Shown in pieces: positions 7,339 to 13,234 of a DNA stretch of 23,523 nucleotides. The notes under the pieces were generated by a model, which saw only the letters and a list, made by a program, of their open reading frames with translations, was not told the origin of the DNA and did no database searches. Positions within the stretch are counted from its first letter, which is position 1. Every line of letters begins with the position of its first letter. Made by a program: the position numbers and the translations under genes. The DNA is from an uncultured Prevotellaceae bacterium (GTDB lineage Bacteria > Bacteroidota > Bacteroidia > Bacteroidales > Muribaculaceae), in assembly GCA_937898675.1 (NCBI GenBank), contig CALEJB010000011.1, forward strand, positions 1-23,523. Reading direction: 5' to 3'.

Positions 7339-9357
7339 ATGAAGACCTGTCAACTGCTCATATCGGCATTGGTGATTGTGGTGGCGTCGGCCATGAACAT
7401 GGCGTCGGCCCAGGAACTCGAGCGCGCCTCGTCCAAGCAACAGCCCGCCAAGAAGATGCAGCGCGTCGAGCCATCCTATGCCTGGAGCGTGAGCGACCCG
7501 CTGGGCCTGCACTACGAGTGTGGCATCGATACCGCCTTTGAGGACTACCATCGGCGCTTCGTGCCCTCGATGGTGAGCAGCGCGTGGGCCACCACGGGCA
7601 ACTTTGGCGCGCCGGGACAGGACCAGGTGTTCATGGACCGACCCGCAGTGAGCGACTTCTTCCTCGAGGACGCCATCGGCGCGTGGATGCACAACACCGC
7701 CACCATGCGGTGGTACAACACGCGCATTCCCATGACGCTGCTGGGCCACTCCACGGGCGGCGACAAGTACAGCAACCAGGACCGCACCACACTGGAGTTC
7801 TCGGGCAATGTGGACAAGCGCACCCAGGTGGGCGGCGCGCTGGACTACATCTACAGCAAGGGTTCCTATGATGTGCAGGCCGACAAGGACTTCACGTGGC
7901 GCCTGTTTGGCTCGCACATGGGCGACCGCTATGAGATGCAGGCGTTTTTTGACCATTACAACTACACCACCAAGGAGAGCGGCGGCATCACCGACGACCG
8001 CTACATTACCGACCCCGCCGAGGTGCAGGGCGGCGTGACCAAGGTGGACAACAAGAGCATACCCACGCTGCTGAGCAATGCCCACAGCCACTTGGAGGGA
8101 AGCCAACTGTACCTCAACCAGCGTTACAAGGTGGGATTCTACCGCTACCGCCGCGACAGCGTCACCGACACTGTCATCGACCGCACCTATGTGCCCGTGA
8201 CAAGTTTCATCTGGACGCTGGACTTCAAGAATGCGCGACACCGCTTTCTCAACGGGTCGGGCTATGAGGACACGACTTTCTTCAATCACACCTATCTGGG
8301 GCTGGGCGGCACCGACGAGGGCACGCGCTACTGGCGCCTGCGCAACACGCTGGGCATTTCGATGCTTGAAGGCTTTAACAAGTATGCCAAGTTCGGCTTT
8401 GCCGTCTATGCCACCCACGAGGTGCGGCGCTACACCCTGGTGCGCGACAGTGTGTCGGGCAGCGAAGTGTTGCCTCGCGGCCTTGAGCCCGTGCCCGTGA
8501 TTATGGACCGCAGCACTACTCAAAATGTGATGTGGCTGGGCGGACAACTGACTAAGCAGCGCGGCTCGCTGCTGCGCTACAATGCCACGGCGCAGTTTGG
8601 CGTGCTGGGCGATGTAACGGGCGAGATTGACCTGTCGGGCGATGTCACCACCCGCGTGCGCATGTCGGGCGATACGGCAAGCCTGCGCGCCTACGGCTAT
8701 TTCAAGAATTTGGCGGTGCCTTATCTGCTCAACAACTATGTGTCCAACCACTACATTTGGCACAACGACTTTGACAAGACCAAGCGCGTGCGCATTGGCG
8801 GCGAATTGGACATCCCTTTCACTTGGACCAATGTCAATGTGGGCTATGAAACGCTCAACGACTTCATCTACATGGGTCCCGACGCTGTGCCTGTGCAGCA
8901 TGGCGGTTCCATCAGCGTGTTCAGCGCAACCTTGCAGCAGGGCCTGCACTTCAAGGCGTTTAACTGGGACAACCGCGTGACGCTGCAGACCAGCAGCAAC
9001 GAGCAGGTGCTGCCGCTGCCCAAGTTCTCGATATACAGCAATCTGTACGCCAAGTTTGTGATTTCAAGGGTATTGCATGTGCAGTTGGGTGTTGACGGCA
9101 ACTACTACACCAAGTATTACGCGCCGGCCTACAACCCCGCCACCATGTCGTTCTATAGCCAGCAGGACCAGCAGTGTGGCGGCTTTGCCATCATGAACCT
9201 GTATGCCAACTTCAAGATGAAGCAGGCGCGCTTCTTTGTCGCATGGACCCATGTGAACCAAAAGTTTACCAGCGGCACGGCCTACTTCGCCAGCCCGCAC
9301 TATCCCCTCAACCCCGCCAGAATCCAATTCGGCGTGTCGGTCAACTTTGTGAACTGA
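7339..9357 (+). CDS. Putative outer membrane porin (Porin_10-like)
   Basis: A 672-residue protein with a signal peptide (hydrophobic LLISALVIVVASAMN, cleavage near ASA|QE). The rest is an alternation of aromatic-rich amphipathic strands typical of a large outer membrane beta-barrel, for example YNTRIPMTLLGHSTGGDKY, LYLNQRYKVGFYRYRR and the final strand RIQFGVSVNFVN. The early block WSVSDPLGLHYECGIDTAFEDYHRRF and the overall length fit the 'putative porin' family widespread in Bacteroidetes. The transported substrate is unknown. It is transcribed alone, from a promoter at 7289-7320 to a terminator at 9393-9420. Its position after the pump operon does not prove a shared function, because a strong terminator separates them. 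Confidence 0.8.
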   Translation: MKTCQLLISALVIVVASAMNMASAQELERASSKQQPAKKMQRVEPSYAWSVSDPLGLHYECGIDTAFEDYHRRFVPSMVSSAWATTGNFGAPGQDQVFMDRPAVSDFFLEDAIGAWMHNTATMRWYNTRIPMTLLGHSTGGDKYSNQDRTTLEFSGNVDKRTQVGGALDYIYSKGSYDVQADKDFTWRLFGSHMGDRYEMQAFFDHYNYTTKESGGITDDRYITDPAEVQGGVTKVDNKSIPTLLSNAHSHLEGSQLYLNQRYKVGFYRYRRDSVTDTVIDRTYVPVTSFIWTLDFKNARHRFLNGSGYEDTTFFNHTYLGLGGTDEGTRYWRLRNTLGISMLEGFNKYAKFGFAVYATHEVRRYTLVRDSVSGSEVLPRGLEPVPVIMDRSTTQNVMWLGGQLTKQRGSLLRYNATAQFGVLGDVTGEIDLSGDVTTRVRMSGDTASLRAYGYFKNLAVPYLLNNYVSNHYIWHNDFDKTKRVRIGGELDIPFTWTNVNVGYETLNDFIYMGPDAVPVQHGGSISVFSATLQQGLHFKAFNWDNRVTLQTSSNEQVLPLPKFSIYSNLYAKFVISRVLHVQLGVDGNYYTKYYAPAYNPATMSFYSQQDQQCGGFAIMNLYANFKMKQARFFVAWTHVNQKFTSGTAYFASPHYPLNPARIQFGVSVNFVN

Positions 9358-9392
9358 CGAGAGAGGCCCGCGTCATCCTGCAACAGAATAGC

Positions 9393-9420
9393 AAAAACCG
9401 CCCGAAAAGGCGGTTTTTTT
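9393..9420. terminator. Bidirectional terminator between porin and helicase genes
   Basis: CCGCC (9398-9402) and GGCGG (9409-9413) form the stem core, flanked by five A on the left and seven T on the right. The same hairpin therefore ends in a T-run on both strands. It sits between two convergent genes, 36 bases after the porin stop and 10 before the helicase stop. Confidence 0.85.
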
Positions 9421-9429
9421 GCTGATGGG

Positions 9430-10905
9430 CTATATCTCGTCGTCGTCGGGGTTGTTGCGCCAGTTGATGAGGTAAACGCGCTCGCGGGCGCGGGTGACGG
9501 CGGTGTAGAGCCAGCGGTAAAAGTCCATCGAGAGCATGGCATCGGGCATGATGCCTCCCATGTCGATGAACACATTGCGCCACTGTCCGCCCTGCGCCTT
9601 GTGACAGGTGACGGCATAGGCATACTTGACCTGCAGGGCGTTGAAGTAGGGGTGCTCCTTCAAGGCCTTGAAGCGCTGCCGCTTGTCGCCGGTGAGTTCG
9701 GCCATCACCTCGTTGAACAGGCGGTCGGCCTGCTCGCGGGTGAGGGCGGGGGTGTCGCTCATGAGGCAGTCCACCACGATTTTGGCATCCATCTCGATGC
9801 CGCCGTGGTCAGGCAGCTCAATGGTGACATTGGCAAAGCGCAGGCCGTAGCGGCGCTCCACGTCGCCCCATACGCGCTTGATGCGGCACACGTCGCCGTT
9901 GGCCACAAAGTCCACATTCTCATAGTCGCGCGCCCAGTAGTAGTTGTTCTTGGCCACGAGCAGCATGTCGCCGCCCGTGAGCAGGTCCTCGCGGTAGAGG
10001 ATGCTGTTGCGGATGCCCTGGTTGAACAGTGTGGCGCGCTTGTTGCTGCGGGTGACGATGATGGTCTGGTCCATGCCATCGCGGTCGTAGCAGTCGCCGA
10101 TGGTCTCGAGCAGGAACTCGCTCGACACGGCCTGGATGTCCTCCATGCCGTCGAGGTCGAAGCGCGGCCGTCCCAGCGTGCCGTCTTCCATAGCGCGGCG
10201 CAGCAGCGTGGCGTTGTGCAGGATGCCCGACTCCTCGGCCTGGCGCGCGATTTGGCTCAGTTGCACGCCATACACCGTCAGCCCCATCGCTGCCAGGCGG
10301 TCGCTGTCGAGCGCCGGACTGGACAACTGCCCCACGGGCGGCAACTGTGCGTTGTCGCCCAGCAGCACCAGGCGGCAGCCCTGCCCGTTGAAGACATATT
10401 GCGTCAGGTCCTCGAGCAACTGCCCGCTGCCAAACATCGAGCCGTCGTTGGTGTTGCCAATCATTGACGCCTCGTCAACGATAAACGCGGTGTCGGTGTG
10501 CTTGTTCTCGGCAAGACCAAAGGATTCGATGCCATAGCCTTGCTGGCGGTATATCTTGCGGTGGATGGTATAGGCCGGATGCCCCGAGTACTCGCTGAAA
10601 ATGTGTGCCGCACGTCCCGTGGGCGCCATCAGCACCGACTTCATCCCCAGCCCGTGCAGTGCCTTGACAATGGCGCCCGTGAGCGATGTCTTGCCCGTGC
10701 CTGCATAGCCGCCCAGGATGAACACCGCGCGCTCGGGGGCGTAGAGCAGGAAGTTGGCAACCGCCACAATGGCAAGCATTTGCTCATCGTTGGGGTCATA
10801 GGGGAGCCACGACAACACGTCGGCGGCGAGGCGCTTCACGCGCTCGTCGCGACGATCGGCACCGCGGGTGTTGGTGTAGCTGTGCAGGCGGTTCTCGGGA
10901 TTCAT
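9430..10905 (-). CDS. RecD/Dda-like superfamily 1 DNA helicase
   Basis: A 491-residue ATP-dependent DNA helicase of the RecD-like/Dda group, probably acting 5'-3' in repair or replication. Visible motifs are the Walker A region GGYAGTGKTS (residues 65-74), APTGRAA (motif Ia), DEASM (144-148, motif II), LVLLGDNAQLPPVG (motif III), AVTCHKAQGGQW (motif V region) and YTAVTRARERVYLI (motif VI). The open frame continues upstream to 11085, but that extension is antisense to the tRNA-Ser gene, so I choose the ATG at 10905 (MNPENRLHSY). It stands alone and converges on the porin. A TAAATTTG element ends only 5 bases before the ATG, so the transcript may be leaderless or nearly so. It lacks the long N-terminal domains of RecD2 proteins. 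Confidence 0.88.
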   Translation of the reverse strand: MNPENRLHSYTNTRGADRRDERVKRLAADVLSWLPYDPNDEQMLAIVAVANFLLYAPERAVFILGGYAGTGKTSLTGAIVKALHGLGMKSVLMAPTGRAAHIFSEYSGHPAYTIHRKIYRQQGYGIESFGLAENKHTDTAFIVDEASMIGNTNDGSMFGSGQLLEDLTQYVFNGQGCRLVLLGDNAQLPPVGQLSSPALDSDRLAAMGLTVYGVQLSQIARQAEESGILHNATLLRRAMEDGTLGRPRFDLDGMEDIQAVSSEFLLETIGDCYDRDGMDQTIIVTRSNKRATLFNQGIRNSILYREDLLTGGDMLLVAKNNYYWARDYENVDFVANGDVCRIKRVWGDVERRYGLRFANVTIELPDHGGIEMDAKIVVDCLMSDTPALTREQADRLFNEVMAELTGDKRQRFKALKEHPYFNALQVKYAYAVTCHKAQGGQWRNVFIDMGGIMPDAMLSMDFYRWLYTAVTRARERVYLINWRNNPDDDEI

Positions 10906-10910
10906 GGCGT

Positions 10911-10918
10911 CAAATTTA
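10911..10918 (-). promoter_or_regulatory. Candidate -7 element of the helicase gene
   Basis: On the minus strand this reads TAAATTTG, an exact match to TAnnTTTG. Only ACGCC lies between it and the start codon. I see no good TTTG about 20 bases further upstream, so this rests on the -7 element alone. Confidence 0.4.
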
Positions 10919-10961
10919 TAAAAAATCGCCGAAATCGTGCACTTATTTTGCAGAATTGTAT

Positions 10962-10969
10962 TACCTTTG
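10962..10969 (+). promoter_or_regulatory. Candidate -7 element of the tRNA-Ser gene
   Basis: TACCTTTG matches TAnnTTTG and lies 17 bases before the first base of the mature tRNA, a normal distance for a tRNA promoter. A TTTG occurs at 10947-10950, but the spacing of 11 is too short to count as a normal -33 element. Confidence 0.5.
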
Positions 10970-10986
10970 CCCCGCATTTCGGCCAA

Positions 10987-11074
10987 GGAGTGGTGCTCGA
11001 GTGGCTGAAGAGGCACGCCTGGAAAGCGTGTAACCGTCAAAAGCGGTTCGCGAGTTCGAATCTCGCCCACTCCG
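10987..11074 (+). tRNA. tRNA-Ser (anticodon GGA)
   Basis: A complete class II tRNA of 88 nt including the discriminator. The acceptor stem pairs GGAGTGG (10987-10993) with CCACTCC (11067-11073), followed by discriminator G at 11074. The anticodon stem is CACGC/GCGTG with loop CTGGAAA, giving anticodon GGA at 11021-11023, which reads UCC and UCU serine codons. The long variable arm (CCGTC AAAA GCGG region) is typical of tRNA-Ser, and the T arm contains GCGAG-TTCGAAT-CTCGC. CCA is not encoded. Confidence 0.95.
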
Positions 11075-11075
11075 C

Positions 11076-11771
11076 TCAAGGACAAGAAGTTGCAACTTCT
11101 TGTCCTTTTTTTGCGTCGATAAATACGTGGTAGAGTAAAGCCTTTAATTGTGTGGTGTTAAGTCCCAATTCATCTATTTCATTATGAATTTCATTCAAAT
11201 AAGCCTCCGGCGAAAGAACACTCTTATTGTCATTCTTCTTTTCGTACCCGTTCAGAAAATAGATATAAAGGCATCTTGCTTCGAATCCTTTGTTCTTAAG
11301 AAATGCAGTTGTTGCAAGTCGATTTGCCAATTGATAGTAGTGGCCGAGGCATTTTTCTTTTTTTATCGATATGTTTTGCTGTTTCAAGTTTTCATAGATG
11401 AAATTCTTAACATCCTCTTTAGAGTCTCCCCCATGTTTATCAATATCATTATCTTTCATTTCATCAATGTGTGCTTTTGCTTCAACAAGATAAATAATAT
11501 TATTCAACTCAAAAACAGCATCTCAGCTTTGAGTGTTGCTCCAACCATTAATATACCCATCAGCATGTTGATTCTTTCCAAGGAATGACAGACCTTTAAC
11601 TTCTATGTCAGGTGCGGTTATCTTTTCGCTAAACTTAAAGTCATGCCATTTAAAAGAACCGTCTGATACATCAATAGCTTTTCTAATGATTGTTTCTAAG
11701 AGCTCACGATGGCGAGCCATAAAGCGCATTAAGTGCCATTCGCTATCATAACCATATCCTATTTTTGCCAT
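11076..11771 (-). pseudogene. Conserved hypothetical protein split by an in-frame TGA
   Basis: One reading frame runs from ATG 11771 (MAKIGYGYDSEWHLMRFMARH) to a stop at 11078-11076, but is broken by a TGA at 11525-11523. The 82-residue upstream part ends NGWSNTQS. The downstream part resumes in the same frame as DAVFELNNIIYLVEAKAHIDEM and goes on to YYQLANRLATTAFLKNKGFEARCLYIYF. I recognise a family of uncharacterised bacterial proteins beginning IGYGYGSEWHL, with a central NWDAV...LLVEAKA and a C-terminal RLLFIYF. In that family the interrupted position is, as I recall, Trp, so the lesion looks like TGG to TGA. The D...VEAK pattern resembles a PD-(D/E)XK nuclease core, a weak inference. The last nine residues (GQEVATSCP) come from the tRNA terminator hairpin, so the natural C-terminus may be lost. 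Other genes here stop at TGA, so recoding is unlikely. Confidence 0.62.
11078..11112 (+). terminator. Terminator of tRNA-Ser, perfect 26-bp palindrome
   Basis: GGACAAGAAGTTG (11080-11092) is followed directly by its exact reverse complement (11093-11105) and seven T (11106-11112). It begins 5 bases after the tRNA. The last nine codons of the minus-strand frame at 11076-11771 run through it. Confidence 0.85.
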
Positions 11772-11809
11772 AATGATACTAATTTAAATTTTTGATAAAA
11801 GATGTTATG

Positions 11810-11817
11810 CAAAGTTA
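11810..11817 (-). promoter_or_regulatory. Candidate -7 element of the TGA-split gene
   Basis: On the minus strand this reads TAACTTTG, matching TAnnTTTG. It is 38 bases before the ATG at 11771, leaving a leader of about 32 nt. No clear -33 TTTG is seen. It suggests the split gene is transcribed separately from the two-gene unit upstream. Confidence 0.4.
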
Positions 11818-11830
11818 CATAAAATTATTG

Positions 11831-12304
11831 TTATATTCTACTGTCCTTGGTTGCCCAGTCCCGGAGTTTGTCGGGATTCTCGTTATCGACAAAGACAGTC
11901 CGCAGGGTGATGTCGTTCTGGGAGCGACTGGTGCTGAAGAAATAGTCAAATAGCATGTCCAATGACCTTCTGCGCTCGTCGATAAAACGCTGTATGTCCT
12001 TGCTGAATGCTTCCTTAACACTGAGGCCAGCAGGCATGATAATGTGGATGAAGCATAAAACGCCGTAGTTGGGGTGTATTCCTGACATTGGCATCAGCGC
12101 GTCGCTCAAATCAGTGAAGATGTCGTTGGCGCTGTTATAGGTGTACCTGTTTTCTACAAGATTCACTATGTTAAAATCAAATATCCATTCCATGTCGCAC
12201 AGCCGGCATGAGGAGTTCTCAAGACGGGCACCTGCCTGCGGAGCGTAGATTTGCTCCAGCAGGGTCAGGCGTTCGGTCGTCGTCAAGTTCTCAAGAATTC
12301 TCAT
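11831..12304 (-). CDS. Hypothetical protein, translationally coupled second gene
   Basis: A 157-residue protein I do not recognise. It has no signal peptide or obvious membrane segment. Visible features are a Cys pair in SCRLCDMEWIFDF, a mixed alpha/beta middle part (YGVLCFIHIIMPAG) and a charged C-terminal part with SKDIQRFIDERRRSLDMLFDYFF. I choose the ATG at 12304 (MRILENLTT) over 12325 because its ATGA overlaps the stop codon of the upstream gene by 4 bp, a standard sign of translational coupling. The two products probably act together, and an effector/partner or toxin/antitoxin-like pair cannot be excluded. No function can be assigned from sequence. Confidence 0.55.
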   Translation of the reverse strand: MRILENLTTTERLTLLEQIYAPQAGARLENSSCRLCDMEWIFDFNIVNLVENRYTYNSANDIFTDLSDALMPMSGIHPNYGVLCFIHIIMPAGLSVKEAFSKDIQRFIDERRRSLDMLFDYFFSTSRSQNDITLRTVFVDNENPDKLRDWATKDSRI

Positions 12305-12849
12305 TGTTCGTTCATTTCTTTCCACAGGCGTTCGGCTTCTTGCTGGTATAGGGCGAACTGCAGTTTAGACCCATCGAATCCGTTTAGAGGGACCCGCTCG
12401 AAGAATTGGGAGTAGAACTCGCGGGTGTCGTAGTCTTCCCATGAGCGCCACGCCATTGCGCTCCAGTCCCATTTGTTGATGAACTTGCGGACAAGTTCGT
12501 TGGTCATTCTCACGTTAGGGTTCGCGGTGAGGGATTTCCAGTTCCACAGGTGGGCGAGGGTTTCGATTCCTTCGGCCGTTACTGCCTGGCCGCGGGCGCA
12601 TCTTGAGAACAGGTTCCAGTTCAGTTTGTCTTTCCATCGCAGGGCCATCTCGGTGGTCCACTGGATTTCGTTGTTTCGGGACACCTCGTCCCACAGTAGC
12701 CGCTGCTCGTACCTTTCCAGGTGGGTTGCCGCCAGGTGGCGTTTTCGCGAGACGGTCATCCATGCCTGCCGTTCGATTTGTTTTTCCAGACCTGCTGCCA
12801 TTTCCACTCGGCGCATCTGTGCCTGATTGTTGATTATTACTTCGTCCAT
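12301..12849 (-). CDS. Trp-rich repeat hypothetical protein
   Basis: A 182-residue soluble protein without a signal peptide. A basic, helical N-terminus (residues 1-50) is followed by about three units of 25-26 residues, marked by Trp at 53, 78, 104 and 129 and by variants of the phrase 'W-x-x-(L/V)-(S/T)-x-N': WDEVSRNNEI, WNLFSRC, WKSLTANPNV and the closing WDWSAM. The third unit, KSLTANPNVRMTNELVRKF, is the best match. It resembles the tandem 'WDWxxLSxNxxLPWS' repeats of large uncharacterised proteins in Bacteroidales and other phyla, but here the array is short and degenerate. It is the first gene of a two-gene unit with the 11831-12304 gene (4-bp ATGA overlap). Function is unknown; a protein-binding scaffold is a guess. 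Confidence 0.6.
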   Translation of the reverse strand: MDEVIINNQAQMRRVEMAAGLEKQIERQAWMTVSRKRHLAATHLERYEQRLLWDEVSRNNEIQWTTEMALRWKDKLNWNLFSRCARGQAVTAEGIETLAHLWNWKSLTANPNVRMTNELVRKFINKWDWSAMAWRSWEDYDTREFYSQFFERVPLNGFDGSKLQFALYQQEAERLWKEMNEQ

Positions 12850-13162
12850 TTTCTTGAAAAATTAAGAATTGAAATATTTGTTTATTTGTGAAATTTTATA
12901 TATATGGGGACTTGTTTTTTGGTTGCCCAAATAATATATAATACGAGTTAGAAATCTTAACACTCGTATAATTATGTTAAAATCCAATGGTTTTATGGAT
13001 TTTTCTACTCCCAGATAGTTGCAAATCATCCTAAAAATCCTACTCGAATGCCCATGAATATTGAGTTTAAGAAAGTTTAATATTTCAAAGCTGACCACCC
13101 GGCTCATCCCATATCTCGCTTACACCCGTGGCGCTTGATTCAGGTTCCGCCTAAACAATCGA
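12850..13162. other. AT-rich gene-free spacer with inverted repeats
   Basis: No convincing gene is present. The stretch has lower GC than the flanks and carries small inverted repeats: ATACGAGT (12941-12948) with ACTCGTAT (12962-12969), and AAATCCA with TGGATTT around 12980-13005. A minus-strand frame at 12862-13107 has no recognisable product. These elements could be regulatory sites for the 12849 gene or remnants of degraded DNA. I found no TAnnTTTG element properly placed for that gene. Confidence 0.4.
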
Positions 13163-13193
13163 GAGGGCATGCCAGCATTTTTGGCACGCCCTC
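13163..13193 (-). terminator. Probable terminator hairpin of the C10 protease gene
   Basis: GAGGGC-A-TGCC (13163-13173) pairs with GGCA-C-GCCCTC (13183-13193), an 11-position stem with one A-C mismatch. It lies 42 bases beyond the stop codon of the minus-strand protease gene. The following T content (GATTGTTT on the minus strand) is poor, so termination strength is uncertain. Confidence 0.5.
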
Positions 13194-13234
13194 CCGGTGG
13201 AAATAGTGGTTAAACACCACCTAAATTGAGGTCA

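Noticed and set aside
10906..11085. 60-codon N-terminal extension of the helicase
   Set aside because: The extension is the reverse strand of the tRNA-Ser gene and its promoter, so it is not part of the helicase.
11523..11525. TGA read as tryptophan or selenocysteine
   Set aside because: TGA is the normal stop for the PII-like, porin and DUF2461 genes here, Trp is coded by TGG throughout, and no selenocysteine-type hairpin was seen right after the codon.
11148..11588. 146-codon plus-strand frame opposite the TGA-split gene
   Set aside because: The opposite strand holds recognisable protein blocks on both sides of the TGA; this frame is its antisense.
12862..13107. 81-codon minus-strand frame in the AT-rich spacer
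   Set aside because: No recognisable domain, no promoter or ribosome site; the frame is explained by AT-rich composition (many Ile, Leu, Asn).
11048..13234. Attachment-site repeat of the tRNA-Ser 3' end
   Set aside because: I looked by eye for a second copy of the T-arm/acceptor sequence in the AT-rich region and found none; no integrase gene is present in the window.
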